A stretch of 64,000 bases of DNA from contig CM024758.1 in the NCBI GenBank assembly GCA_014218235.1, positions 104,507,698-104,571,697 of the forward strand. Direction: 5' to 3'. Shown piece after piece: positions 25,031 through 37,534 of this stretch (the stretch's first letter is position 1; each line of letters begins with the position of its first letter). The notes under the pieces were generated by a model. The model had not been told where the DNA came from and made no database searches. It saw only the letters and a list, made by a program, of their open reading frames with translations. A program made the position numbers and the translations under genes. This DNA is from Colocasia esculenta (lineage: Eukaryota > Streptophyta > Magnoliopsida > Alismatales > Araceae).

Positions 25031-25988
25031 GGACTCCCTAGGTGTTGTCCTTGCACAACACGATGAATCTGGGAAAGAAAGGGCAGCATACTATCTCTCT
25101 AGGCTTTTCAACACCGCAGAATCCAAGTACACCACCGCGGACAAAACTTGTGCCGCGCTCGTGTGGGTAGTTCAGAAACTCAAGCATTACTTTCTTGCCC
25201 ACGAGGTCAAGCTGATCTCGAGGATGGATCCACTCAGGTACCTTCTAGAAAAGCCCGTCCTCTCTGATCGGCTTGCGCGCTGGCAGAGCTTCCTCTCACA
25301 GTTCGACATTTCCTTTGTGGTCCAAAAGGCCATCAAAGGATATGCCATCGCGGAGCACCTTGCCCATTTGCCACTCCCTCACAGCGATTCCATCCGAGAA
25401 GAATTCCCCGATGAAGAGCTCTCGGTCATCATCAAAGACCCCTTCTGGTCCCTCCATTTTGATGGAGCACTCAATTCCCAGGGACGGGGCATTGGAGCCG
25501 TGCTGCTCTCCCCGGAGGGCATTACCATCCCAATCGCATATCAACTCACCTTTTCCGCCACTAACAACATGTCTGAGTACGAGGCTCTCCTCGCTGGTCT
25601 CAAGCGTGCTTATATCTTGGGTGCACCCCACCTTAGAATCATAGGAGACTCTCAGCTTGTTCTGCGGCAGGTGCTCTCAACTTACCGCACTCATGATCCA
25701 AAGCTTAAACCCTATCAAGATTTGGTCACGCTGTTGGCAAGGCAGTTCCGAAAGCTTATCTATATCCATACTCCTCGCTCACAAAATATCTTGGCCGACG
25801 CTCTGGCGTCGCTGACTTCATCTCTATCCTTCCCACTGAGTCGCCGGACCGAGACAATCATCGTCCAACGGCTCGATGTCCCATCCATCCAGGATCCTTG
25901 GTTCGACAACCTTAGGACAACCTTAGAAGAGAGGGCTAAGAAGAGAGGAGCACAGCAGGTCATGCTAACTGAGCTCGAGAAATCTTAG
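25031..25988 (+). pseudogene. Dual RNase H region of element 3
   Basis: The first, gypsy-type RNase H is degenerate (AAYYLSRLFNTAESKYT; DPLRYLLEKPVLSDRLARW). A second RNase H of archaeal/plant type follows: LHFDGALNSQGRGIGAVLL, NNMSEYEALLAGLKRA, IIGDSQLVLRQV, ILADALASL, with its acidic residues in place. Two RNase H domains in a row are the hallmark of the Tat clade. The frame is open from 25161 to 25988. Confidence 0.88.
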
Positions 25989-26005
25989 ATGAAGAGGAAC
26001 TGCCG

Positions 26006-27263
26006 TTGTATTTTGAGATTGAGCAATATTGCAAGGATGGGACATATCTCGAAGGGGCAAATCCGGAGGATCGCAAGGCCATCAGAAGAGCCGCCTTAAG
26101 GTACACAGTTGTTGGAGAAGTCCTGTACAGGAGAGCTCTTAATGGAGTTCTTCTGCGATGTCTTACCGATGACGAAGCTTGGAAAGTGGTAGAAGGAGCC
26201 CATGCTAGTGAGTGCGGAGGGCACGTCAACAGTCAAATGCTTGCAAAGAAGATCATTAGGCAGGGCTACTACTGGCCAACCCTAGAAGAAGACTATACCA
26301 TCTACGTCCGTAGGTGCATCAAATGCCAACTCCATGCTGATAAAATCCATGCTCCTTCATCCTCACTTCATCCACTCTCCACACCTTGGCCATTCTCCAT
26401 GTGGGCTTTTGATATTGTTGGCCCCCTTGGTGATCCTAATGCTCAAACCAAACAAAAATCCTTCATCCTAATAGCAACTGAGTATTACACCAAGTGGGCA
26501 GAAGCAGAAGCGTTCGCAGAAATCAAAGCATCCACAGTGTGTCGTTTCATCATAAAGAATATCATCTCGCGGTTCGGAGTGCCAAGCAGCATCGTCACGG
26601 ACAACGGGCCACAATTCATTTCACAAGAACTCTAGGACCTCTGTAAGAAATACAACATCACTCTACATCATTCATCTCCATATTAACCACAAGGCAATGG
26701 CCAAGCTGAGGCAACTAATAAAACCCTTCTTAAAATCTTGAAGAAAACTTGTGAATCACATAAATTCGCCGATTGGCCAGAAAAGCTAATAGAGGCTCTA
26801 TGGGCCTATCGTACCTCTGTTCGTACTCCCACGGGCAAACCCCGTACGCTCTCACATACGGGATGGAGGCGGTAGTTCCATACGAGATCCTGATCCTTTC
26901 GCTAAGAGTCCAACTTGATAAGGAACTCAATCTTGACGAACGTCGAGAGGCGTTGCTAGTCCAATTGGAACTCTTAGACGAAAGACGACTCATGGCGGCC
27001 GATCATGTGCTTTCATATCAAAGACGAATCTCAAGGTCTTTCGAGAAGAAGGTAATTGAACGGAAATTCCAAGAGGGTGATATGGTTTTCAAACATATTT
27101 TATCAAACCTGGAGGTCCGAGGTCTAAGCTGCAACCAAACTGGGAAGGTCCGTACGTCGTGAGAGAAGTGTATCCAGGGAATGCCTACCGCCTAACTAAT
27201 GCTAAGGGCGTAGAGTTGTCACATCCGTGGAATGGGTTGTACCTTAAAAGATTCTATCCCTAG
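26006..27263 (+). pseudogene. Integrase of element 3
   Basis: The HHCC zinc domain is present (HASECGGHVNSQ, CIKCQLHADK). The core has WAFDIVGPLG and IVTDNGPQFISQEL, a stop at about 26634, then HHSSPY and QGNGQAEATNKTL. The C-terminal domain is scattered over frames and ends at the stop 27261-27263 (VELSHPWNGLYLKRFYP). It joins element DNA to the genome in active relatives. This copy is broken. Confidence 0.88.
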
Positions 27264-28611
27264 GCCTATAGGCGTGAGGCCACAATACTTAGACAAGGGA
27301 TGGCCCCGTGTTAAGAGTCCGAAATCCCCTCCCCGATCGTCAAAGGTTGACCTAAGTCAGGATCAACACACACACATGACAGGCCAGGGCGATCGCGCTT
27401 AGGAGATAACGTGGCTAGGTGGGCCCTATTTTAGCGATATGATGATCGTTCTCTTCCAAATCGGTCGAGGTGTAGGAGCAAGGTCGCAAGGGTGAGGTAG
27501 TCAACCTTAAGCATACCCTGACGAGAGGAAGCCTCAAACAGGGACGGTCAAATAAAAGGGGCAAAAGAACAAAAGGCAAAGGAAAGAATTAAAGATACAT
27601 GACAAAACAGGGGCATGGCAAAGAGTGGCAAAGTCCCCACGGGACGCTCATAAGCCCGGTCGTACGCATGCCCCAGTCAATGCAAATGCATAGAAAAGAC
27701 CACAAAGTCCCTACGCAATAGGCCTAATCTTTGAAGGGTATGCTGCGGGAAGAAGCCGAACCCAACGTCTTTAAACCTGCATTAGACTTCCCTCAAATAG
27801 TCTTCCAGTTCCCCTTATAAGATCAGACCATCCCTTAGGTATGGCCTAACTAGCCGCACTATCATGTAGGGGTAATCACCCATGGCATGCCACCCCAAGC
27901 GCACATCCTATCTTGGTAAGGCCTTTGACGAAAGAGGGAGGTGATCAAGACTTCAAACCAGCGGTTCGGACCAGTTTATGTGTTGTGGCCCGAAAGGACG
28001 AGTGCCTTCCGTCTCGCGCGTCTTATTTTTAGGAAGGGCTAACGTCGGTTTTAGGCGTATTTCGAAACCCAAAAAAAATCAAATATTTCAAACTAAAAAA
28101 AAATCAAATATTTCAAAACTCCAAAAAAAAATTTCAAAAAAATCAATCAAATATTTCAAAAACTCCAAAAAAATCAAATATTTCAAAACTCCAAAAAAAT
28201 CAAATATTTCAAAACTCCAAAAAAATCAAACATTTCAAAACTCCAAAAAATCAAACATTTCAAAACTCCAAAATATTTTCAAATCCCAAAACACTCTACT
28301 CTTTCATTCATGTATGGTATTTATTTATGTCTTTTTGCCTATTTAATAAGGCTTAGCCCATTGACCATTTATCAAGATTGGTCACTCGTCATACTTAAGG
28401 CAAGGGGCTAAGTCTAAGAACGGATCTAACCTGTTTCGTGGTTTTCTTAAGTGTGCAGGGCGCAGTAGAAAGAAAAGAAAGCGGCACTCACGTCTCACCC
28501 GTCACTCTCACACAACTACAGTCCATAAACCAAAGAAATCCAAATTCCATTTCATGCTATATACACTGTACATCACCATCATCATGACAAAAAGGGGCAA
28601 AGTACAAGCCC
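27264..28611. other. Non-coding 3' region of element 3 with AT-rich tandem repeats
   Basis: I see no coding region. Between about 28060 and 28290 a motif AAATCAAATATTTCAAAACT repeats roughly every 24-26 bases with A-tract length changes. The region separates plus-strand pol from the 3' end of the antisense PMD gene and may hold both transcript ends. Confidence 0.55.
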
Positions 28612-31414
28612 TCAACCACTCTCCCCTGTACCCTCAGGCGGGCGGGAAGGTGGAGGGGCCATCTCTCTTGGTCCCGTCGTGCTCCCCTCGGCTGCTCCCT
28701 TGCGCCGTCGTGCCTCCTCCTCGTTCCTCCATCGTCTGGAGGAACCTGTCAGATGATGTCCGGCAGACCCGCTCGGGATGCCGCTCCTGCTGGCCGAGGA
28801 ACGGCTGCGCCCGACCAACGCCAAGGCCCTCTCGAGCCCCTTCATCTCCGACCTCAGCAGCTCGTAGCGATGCTGCTCGCTCCCTATCTGCGAACGGAGC
28901 TCGTCCACCTCCCGGCGCAGTCCGGTCGCCTCATCTATCTGGGGGTGTAGGCGCATCTCTACCATCTCCTTCTCTAGCACAGCTGTCCGCGCTAGAGAGG
29001 CCCTCAGGTCTGCCTCCTGCAAGTCAAGACTTTTGTTAAATAAAGGAAATAAGAAACAAGGGGCATGTAATTAATGGCTCACCCGCTCCTGCAGCTCTGC
29101 CGCAGCATCCTCCGCCCGTCTCACCGCCGCTGCTAGCTGGCCCTCTAGCACGGAGCGCCGGGCTCTTCTCGTGAAGTGGAGGCACCTCCCACCATCTGCT
29201 GCGCCCGCTCCAGCTCGGCGTGCTGCAAAGGAAAAGTAGAAGTCAGTCAACTGAAATTAAGGGTAGAAAGGGGAGAGAGAAGAGTACTCACCAATTGTGT
29301 CACGGTCTGCTGAAGGTCGTCCCTCTGCTGGATGGTGGAGTGGAGGACACCCTCGAGGGAGGCGATCCGCCCCTCCGGGTCGAGCTGTAAACACAAGTCA
29401 GGTTAGCCAAACCATTAATGATTAAAATACTTAGAAAGCTAAGTTGAAGTGCTCACCGGTTGGCGGGTCCCCTTGTATACCTGGGCCCCGTACCTCCGTG
29501 CGTAGGCACAGAAGTAGTCCTCGTCACTGGTCGCCTCAAAGGTCACAACTCGACCTCGCTGCTCCCAGTCCTCCAGCTGCTCCCGGACCCGCACCGTCCA
29601 GTCCGTGACCTGCTGGATGCCACGGAAGCTGCGACCCGGCCTCTCCCACAATCTCTGCCGCGTCGAAAACTCCACTGCTGCCTGGTGGAGCCCCAGTCTC
29701 TGCGCGACCAGCCGGAGGTGGAGTGGTACCACCGTGTTGAAAGCATGCAGCCAAACATCCCTACCGAAGTAGGGGCGGCCCTGCTCCACCCATGGCTGGA
29801 CGGCGTCGTCCTCCCCAGCATAGGGAGTCCAGTCAACCTGCACATCACAGAAAGCTTGTTAATTAATTGTCAGTGGCAAAAGAAGGAAAAGGTGCTAGTG
29901 TAGAAGTACCCACGTGTCCGAAGGGGACAGTGTCCAGCGCGTCGTGAATGAGCGTCATCTGCTGGCGCAGGGACCGCTCGTCGCGACGGAACCGCCAGCG
30001 CTGCAGTAGCGGCACAGCGCCCGGCCGCCTCGGCACTCCCCGGCCCAGGGAGGGGAGGTAGTAATCTGCCCACACCTGCAAAACAACACAGTCAGTATCA
30101 CAGTCAATAAAAATAAAGAAAAGCAATAAAAGGGTAAGGGTGAGAAGTGTACCTGAAGTAGTGGGAAGAACCCGGCCACCCCTGTCTCCCTGCTGGAGGT
30201 GCCCAAGCTGTCGAAGAGGTGGGCCAGAAGGGCCGCACCCCATGCGTAACTGCCTACTCGGGTCAGGTCCTCCAATAGGGGCAGACACCGGCAACTCATC
30301 GGGTCTCCTCGGGTCCCCAAGATCAACTTCCCGATCACAAGGATCAGGAAGCGTCTCAAATCGCGGTCCGCTGCCGCTCCCTCCTCCTCCGCCAGCACTG
30401 CTGGCATCCGCTGTCAATCTGGCCATGTACTCCGCCTGGCCCTCTCCAGTCTGGTGGCGCGCATCCGCCACCCCGAGGCTCGCCTGCAGCCTCGTCCTCT
30501 GCACGAGAGAGGACCTCTCCCGCATCACCTCCAACCCCAGAAGGCGCTCCACCATCTCCTGGTAGCTCGTATAGGTCACCCCTGTCACCGCCTGGCCGTC
30601 TACTCTCAGGCCGGTGATCCGTGCCACGTCCTCCAAAGTGGGGATCATGTGACCCCACGGGAAGAGGAAGGCATGGCACTCGGGGTCCCATCGCTCCTTC
30701 AGCGCCTGAATTAACGCCACGTCCGGCGTCAACTCATCCAACCTCAGAAAGGGGCCGAACCCCATCTCCTCCAGGCGCGTCCTCTGAAAATACGGCAACC
30801 CCTGGTAGATCGCCCGGACGACGGCCCATCCCAGTCGGGACCGTAGCTCGCTCTGCAAAACAGCCACAGAAAAACAAAAATCAGTCAAGTTTCTCAAAAT
30901 AATTAGTCTGATCACATAGCGACAAATCGACTTGTCGCCTTCTGAAGGCGACAAAAAGGACGTCGCGTTCTGATTTTGAAGGCGACACTAAGGGCGTCGC
31001 GTTCAGCTCATGAAGGCGACAGGCATGGCGTCGCGTTCAGCCCCTTCTGAAGGCGACAAACACGCTGTCGCCTTCTCTCTGGTTATGCGACAGCCAAGCT
31101 GTCGCGTTCACAGGTTGACCGGGAACGGGCAATACCCATTTCCAGGCCGTTTCACCTTGGGCAAAAGCCCTACATGGGTGCCTACCACCCTCTTCCCTTC
31201 CAATTAACACACTTAATCGCACGGGGAGTGGGGTTTTAGCACTTACTTTCTTGGGGCCGACCAGGTCGTCCTCGCCCGCGAATTCCACCTCCATCAGGGC
31301 CGCCGGGGCCTCCTCCCCCGCCGCCGTGGACGGACCCTCGTCCATCGGCCGCCGGTGGATGGTTCTTTTGGATCCCCGTTTGCGCTGGCCCCCGCCTAGG
31401 TCGCCGCCCTCCAT
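28612..31414 (-). pseudogene. Antisense seven-exon plant mobile domain (PMD) gene in element 3
   Basis: Minus-strand gene with seven predicted exons: 31414-31247, 30852-30153, 30075-29914, 29837-29457, 29384-29292, 29222-29083 and 29016-28612. All junctions obey GT-AG and nearly all join in phase 0. Exons 2-4 encode the PMD (GFGPFLRLDELTPDVALIQ, LKERWDPECHAFLFPWG, LEDVARITGLRVDGQAVTG, WADYYLPSLG). Exons 5-7 are Leu/Glu/Gln-rich coiled-coil-like, with a basic Ser/Arg tail. PMDs occur in MAIN/MAIL1 silencing-related proteins and in plant transposons. Two one-base indels (exon 2 near 30390 and exon 6) break the frame, so this copy is a pseudogene. No TATA box is visible; the upstream region is pyrimidine-rich on the coding strand. 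Confidence 0.82.
30919..31110. promoter_or_regulatory. Class-1 dyad cluster in intron 1 of the PMD gene
   Basis: Six consecutive GCGAC/GTCGC pairs, almost all with 9-nt spacers and extended flanks GAAGGCGAC and GTCGCGTTC, fill half of the first intron (30853-31246). Confidence 0.65.
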
Positions 31415-31650
31415 TGCCGAGGCCGCTGGAGAAGGGAAAGAGAGAGTGGAGAAGAAGATGAGAAGAGGAGAGAAGAGGGGAAGGTGGCGAAGGTGCCGCC
31501 GGCCGGGGCTCGCCGGAAAAGAAAGAGAGAAGGTGGGGGGAGTTTCTGTCGCCGGAGAGGAAGAGTGAAAAGGGTGTGAGAAGAAGAGAAGAGGGAAAGA
31601 GAAGAAGAGGCACTGGGCCCCAATTTCAAATCCGCCTCGGTCCTGTCATC

Positions 31651-31770
31651 GTGACATTGAGGCTGTCGCGTTCTGTTCAGGTAGCGACAGGGGCATTGTC
31701 GCGTTCAAGGAAAAGGTCGCGACCGTTGACCTGTCGCGTTCTAGGTCGTGACGCCCATGCCGTCGCCTTC
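31651..31770. promoter_or_regulatory. Class-1 dyad cluster upstream of the PMD gene
   Basis: Four dyads with 9-nt spacers lie 240-360 bp upstream of the PMD start codon at 31414, on the promoter side. Confidence 0.63.
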
Positions 31771-31915
31771 ACAGTCTGTGCACAGAACCTTCATAAAATT
31801 GAATTTCCATTGCAAATATCCAATGCTTACATCAAATAAAAGGCTAAAAATCAAAATCAACATCACTTCCTCACTCTCATCATATCAAATCTCTCAAAAA
31901 ACCTCAAAAATACAA

Positions 31916-33381
31916 TCATGTCTCTCTCTCTAGCTCACGGTCCCCGCGTGGCCGGATCCCCTCATAATCCTGGAGGTACGCCTGGTATGTCTTGCGCTCC
32001 TCATGCATCGTAGGTGGTAGGGCGTGGGTGGCACAAGCACGCCATATTGCCAAGGCGCTCCGCACGGCCTGCTCGTCCTCCGGATCTCCCAAACGTCTCT
32101 TCTTCATAGGAGGCAGGTGAGACGGCTGGAGTAGCTTTGTCCTCGGCTTCCCGATCTGAAGATAGCACCTCTGTGGGTTGTAGAGAACCATTGCCATGTT
32201 TCCCACAAGCTGTAGGTCCAATCCATGCCCAAGAGGAAGCCGGACTTCCACTTCACGTAGCGCCGCTATGCCCAAGGAAAAGTGCTCTACCAGAAGCGTG
32301 TTGAAATAGTGGCGCCATGCACTCCGTGTTTTCTTGTCCGCCGTCCTGCAAATCACCCGATCGGGGAATTTGGCCGCCCCGCCAATGAAGCACAGTGGAT
32401 GGCACCCAAGGATCCGGCTCTCGGTAGTGGGATTTTCCACGGGTTTGAACTTTATCCTCACTCCCAACCAGCACTCCAGGAGAATCATAGAGCCGTAGAG
32501 TGGGCCCCCCGTAGATGCCGAGGTGAGACCCGCATAGAGGTAGGCTAGCACTGCATGGGAGAGAGAAAGTCCTCTCCATACCCCACTAATGGCACTCAAG
32601 CTTGCATAGTCTATAAGGTGATCTGCGGACGGGAAAAGTACTACCCCACACAAGCATATAGCCACGGCTTTGGCTATCTCCCGGTGATTCCCACACTTGT
32701 TCTTGCAGTGAGATATTACCCACTTAGACAACGAGACTAGGTGAATGTATTGAGGACTAATCATGGTATAGACATCCCCGGGATCCATCATGAACTCTCC
32801 TAGGATAAGCTTTGGGTTTATAGGCTCAACGGTATAACAACTATCTTGCTCATCCCTCCGTTTGGTCTTGGTTAAAGCCATGAACGCCTCGACCTCCTCA
32901 AGAAGGACGGTCGCCTCAAATTTTGGGAAAAGGAAAGTATGGGTTTGTGGGTGCCAAAGCTCGATTAGGGCGGAGATGCTATGCCAATCAAAAGATATCT
33001 TGTGGTAATTGTGGGCCGCTATCAACACACCCCCCAATCCCCACTCTCTCAAGAAATGGACCACATACATGGGTAAGGCTTTGATCATGGGTGCTATCCA
33101 CGTGAGCTTAGAATAGCGGCGGGAGCTGGGGAAGAGCTAGATAAGAGGAAAAGGAAGAAAGGGGAAGAGGAGAACGTGCATGAAAGAATAAATTCGGAGT
33201 TAAAATAACTAAAATTTGAAAACACTATTTTGCATACCTCTCTCACATCCTCATTGTTGCTCAGATGATTGGGGACGTCCGTCAACCTCAGGAGATCACC
33301 ATAGGACGTCCGGGCACGCTTGGGACCTTCATAGGGAACCTCCTCACCCATGGGAGCACTTGGAGCTCTCTTCATGGCCAT
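31916..33381 (-). CDS. Antisense two-exon DUF7745/PMD-like gene in element 3
   Basis: Exon 1 is 33381-33238 (48 codons, basic KRARTS stretch). A 101-bp intron (GT at 33237-33236, TATCTAG acceptor) joins in phase 0 to exon 2 at 33136-31916. The predicted protein is about 454 residues without internal stops. Exon 2 shows SALIELWHPQTHTFLFPKFE, LLEEVEAFMAL, AVAICLCGVVLFPSADHLID and LLECWLGVRI. This pattern recalls the DUF7745/PMD-like domains found in plant retroelement accessory genes. A TATA box lies at 33448-33455. The intact frame contrasts with the decayed gag-pol of the same element. Function is unknown; a role in chromatin or silencing control is inference from PMD relatives. Confidence 0.75.
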
Positions 33382-33447
33382 TGAAGCTTGAAAGCTTGAA
33401 GAGAAGAGGAGGAGGGTATGAGCCACGAGTTTGGACCTCTCACCCCT

Positions 33448-33455
33448 TATTTATA
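33448..33455 (-). promoter_or_regulatory. TATA box of the antisense two-exon gene
   Basis: CTATAAATAAGG on the minus strand lies about 70 bp before the ATG at 33381. A short pyrimidine-rich leader would follow. Confidence 0.68.
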
Positions 33456-33600
33456 GAGGCTTAAGACTCCTATTCATGATGGGAGAAGGTTTAGAAGAGC
33501 TAATAGGAGTGGAACTTGGATTAGAAAGCTCTAAGAGTCCAAGTAGGAGACAAACATGAGGTTGGCAGGTTGTTGTTTGTGCTCTGGCCGCAATTCCTGT

Positions 33601-33690
33601 GGTCGCGACGCATCGATACGTCGCCTTCAGGTAGCGACAGCTTAGGCGTCGCATTCTGACTGGGGTAGCGACCCATATCTTGTCGCGTTC
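33601..33690. promoter_or_regulatory. Class-1 dyads upstream of the two-exon gene
   Basis: Three GCGAC/GTCGC pairs (spacers 10, 9 and 9 nt) lie about 146 bp upstream of the TATA box. The distance is close to that in the Tekay LTR. Confidence 0.63.
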
Positions 33691-33699
33691 TATGTGTGC

Positions 33700-34638
33700 A
33701 CTTTGCTGCCTATTTCTTTCACACAATCATCGATCGCCATTCCAAGATGTGTTTGCACTTATACTCTAAAATTCTTTCCATTATTTTGGTACATTTCGAG
33801 TTTGTATCCTATATTATATGTTTTTATTGTTGAAAATCCATAAAAATCAGAAAAAGCAGAAAATCCAAAAAATTTGAAAATCAGAAAATCCAAAAGACGG
33901 CTCGCTAGGTAAGTCAGGTAAGTATTTCTAACCCTAATCCCTCTGCATTACTATATGGTATCTACGCTATTATATCATCTCAAGGATCGGCTGGTTCTCA
34001 GTGTGTTCCAGGATCTGAGTTCCCCTTCACCAAAAATAAGGATGATCTAGGTGCACACTGTTAATCGCTGGATAGGCCGTTAGATGATATGACTCGGGGA
34101 CGATGGATTCTATCGCACGCCAGGGATGCGAGGTGTCTTGACCCTTGCTCGTGTTGTCTATCAATATTATCCTTGAGTATTTGTTATTTTCTCCTTTTCT
34201 TTGCATTTTATTTTATGATTTCTTTTCTTTTAGCCCAGCATGCATCATTTAGGAATTTTGAGCTTCATGCTTCATGATTAGTTAAAGCCAGCTTCTCAAT
34301 GATGTTTCAACTAGATCCTCATTTCTCAGACAAGAATCTAGTTCGTTCTGAATTTGAAAGTCTTCTTCGAGCTAGTTGCTCGGCCCAGTTTGCCTGTATG
34401 GTTCCTATTCAGGATTTCTCTCATCCCCATTCCTTATGACAGTCAATTCCTTTTCCCTCCGATCCGCTCATTAGTCGTGAATCGCTCGAAGGCCAGAGTC
34501 GAATCGACCCGCCAGGCAGCACCTATCCCCTAATGAACGAAATCTGCAAGCTAAAGATAGCCAGGGTACCTCTTGAATCAAGAGGTTGATCATTTCTTTT
34601 CTTTTGATCTTTATTCGTCAAGATAGGAACCATCCTTG
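33700..34638. other. Non-coding stretch with one possible small broken ORF
   Basis: Mostly AT-rich and without recognised domains. From 34302 to 34589 (plus) a 96-codon frame starting MFQLDPHFSDKN is open except for one TGA and has a coding-like composition. I cannot assign it, and it may be chance. Confidence 0.3.
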
Positions 34639-34643
34639 CACTC

Positions 34644-37534
34644 TGTAGCAACCTGAATTTTTGAGAAAAATAAAAATTTAAATAATAAATTAAAAACTCA
34701 GCTAAAGGGATATTCAATAAAAAGAGTATTAAATAAAACCCATTAAATGGAAAAGAGTAATGGGCTTTGCTTAATGGATCCTCTAGAACTTATTGGGTCA
34801 AATATGAATTTACAAATAGTAAATAAAAGAAAATACCCCAAATTCGGAGTTTAATTATCTCCTAATTGGAAATGGGTTATTAAAGCAATAAAAGTGGCAA
34901 TTAGAGTTGGAATAGGATTTCTAAACCTACCTCATATAGTCTAGCACGAATTTAGATACTATCATAACCCAATTAGAGATTGGAAAGCAAGAGAGGAAAG
35001 GTGGAGTTAGGAAATCTCGTAATTAAGAGGAATTTGAGTAGTAGTAGGAATATGAACTTGTATTTATATAAATACACATCTTAAACCCTCATGGCCGGCC
35101 CTAGCTCGTGCAAAGGGGTTCTTGGACGTGGAGAAGAGGCCAAGGAGGAGGAGAAATCGAGGAGAGGAAGATCCATCAAGTTTCTTCCTTCGTTCTTGAA
35201 GTTCTAAGCCCTAGAAGATAAATCGAGTCAAAGGTAGGCATTCTCACAAGCAAAACCAAATTAAACTCGTCTGTAGGTAGTTCCAATCACCAGGAACAAA
35301 AGCCCTCTTGATTCCCTCTTTTACATCGAGCAAATCTTTTGTTCTTGATTTTAGAAGATCTGTAAACATGATAACCCCGAGACATCATGTTTAATTCAAA
35401 TCTCTATGTACACTTGATCCCATGCTACGAAATTTTTACTGTAGACACTTCATGTTGTTAGGGGTCTTTTGCCCCTGAAAGCCCTAATTTTTGTTGAGCA
35501 TGTTGCTCGAATTAAATCAATCTTGCTCTATGTATCATGTTCTAGGTTACTCGTTATTGTTCATGCTCAAACCATGTTCAAACCATGCTCTCTCTCTAAT
35601 TCCTATTTACTGGAAGTACTCTCGCCTGTCTAGTTTCATTTGCCACTGGTTTCATGATTTTTCATCATGTATACAATTAGTTATGATTTTCTGAACAACC
35701 CTGTATCAAAATCTGATAATTCTGGACCGCAATCCAAGACAGAGCAGAACTCTGTCAGGCTCAGGCGCAGACCCTGTGAACGCGACGGCCCGATAGGCCG
35801 GGTTCACAAGGTCCGTCGCGACAGAGCTCTCTGTCGCGATCTGATCGCGACAGTCCTATCGTCGCGATCTGCTGTCCCGACAGTCGCGACCCTTTTTAGG
35901 CCCTGTCGCGATCTGCCCTGACCATGTCGCTACCCTTCTGTCCTGGCAGCCCTGTCGCAACCCTTTTTAACAGTCATACACGCAGTAAAACACCTGTTTT
36001 AAATTGGAGCTATATTGAATGCTTTAAAATACATATTTACGACTTCTTTTCTATTTATGAATTCTCTTACACATGCACACACATGAACCATCCATATATG
36101 GCTGAAATCTAGCATAAAGTATCTCATAATGTATCTGGTAATTTATTACAATAAAGTATATTAATTGCCCTATTTTTAAAGGACTTGTATTCGTTTCTTG
36201 CGTTGTTCATATACCGATATCGACGCTCCACTGTTCTAGAATTCCTCTAGAACGTCGAGCACCCGTTTTATATACACACTTTACTTGGCTTGTGGTGAAC
36301 TCTCCGTCGGATATTCCTTTCACCAGACTAATGAACCCTTGCACAAGGCCTCCGTAAGTCTCCTCTGATCATGGATTCCCACATGGTCGACGAGACGGTT
36401 GTACCCTAACACCCATTACATCTTTAGGGATCGATATGATCCAAACGGCTAGTAGAAGTTCACTCTCGTCTTGAATCACGCCGGACCTCTGGACCTGTGC
36501 TTAACATGGCCAGTGGTAGGGTCGTGAGTTCCACCTGACTACCAACACCAAGTGCGCGTGTTGTGCAACTGTTACTATCGCCAGTTTACTCGTCGCATTA
36601 TGTGCAATGTCCACTAGCTCTCATCTATACTCTACTCGCTCGTCTATTCACGTTCACTCTACTATCTCGTCTATTCATCTAGTGCTCTCATCTACTTCTT
36701 GGTACTCTATATTGGCCATTGACTGATTGTCTAAAGATAAACAATATAACTAATGCTTGGCAAAATATAAAGGGCCCGATCTGGTCCTGGGATGTGCGCC
36801 CGAAAGTGCTAGTGCCCATAGGAGTTAAATGATCAGAGTGTTTGGCATTACACTCAAGTGCTATCTATCTCGACTATCTATATGACAATCAAAACACAAA
36901 ACGTGCTATACTCTCTCGATGTCTAGAATGACAAACAAAGTGCTATACTCGTCGTGCTATTATTATACTTGTGCTAGTTGTGCTATGGCCATCCTGCTAT
37001 TCGTGCTATACTCGATACTTGTGCTATTTGGAAACTATACTCGATCTCGTGCTATTGTGCTATCATGTTACCTGTGTGCTATCTCTTGCTATATTTTGAC
37101 TCTCTTGTACCTGCTATCTTTAGATACTCTGCCATTAAATGTGTTAATTATTTAAAGCCTGCTTGAGCCTGAGATTTAAGTCCTACTGGGCGTTATCACT
37201 CACCCTACGTTATTTGATGTTGTGTTCTCAGGTGAGACCGAGGATGACACATACACTCACGAGGAAGGGAATGACCAAGAGTGAAGCCAGGAGTACCCTC
37301 GAGTCATTATGTTATCTTAGAGTTGTAGTTAGATATTTTCTTTTATTGCAATGTAATTGGGCCCTATAGAATGGCTCTGATATTAGTGGTTGTAACTAGA
37401 CATTTGAAAAGTTATTAATGAGAAAGATTTGCTTTAGTATTATTCAATGTGTAATGGTTTGATGTCAAGTATTCGCTCTATACCTTTTTTTGCAACTGCC
37501 TTCGCGCTCCGATATTCCGCGTCAGGGCGTGACA
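34644..37534 (+). mobile_element. Solo LTR, TGTAGCAACC family, copy 1 (2,891 bp)
   Basis: TG...CA ends (TGTAGCAACC; GGGCGTGACA) and a perfect 5-bp duplication CACTC (34639-34643 and 37535-37539). A strong TATA, TTTATATAAATA, lies at about 35063-35074. Class-1 dyads lie at 35777-35960 and GTGCTATA-rich simple repeats at 36900-37080. Relative to copy 2 it lacks several hundred bases near its start. Confidence 0.93.
35777..35960. promoter_or_regulatory. Class-1 dyads in solo LTR copy 1
   Basis: Includes GCGAC-10 nt-GTCGC and GCGAC-9 nt-GTCGC pairs with GATC-type flanks, plus more diverged half-sites. It lies about 700 bp downstream of the TATA box. Confidence 0.6.

Noticed and set aside
28060..28290. 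Lys/Ser-rich protein from the A-rich repeats
   Set aside because: Low-complexity translation of an AT-rich tandem repeat.
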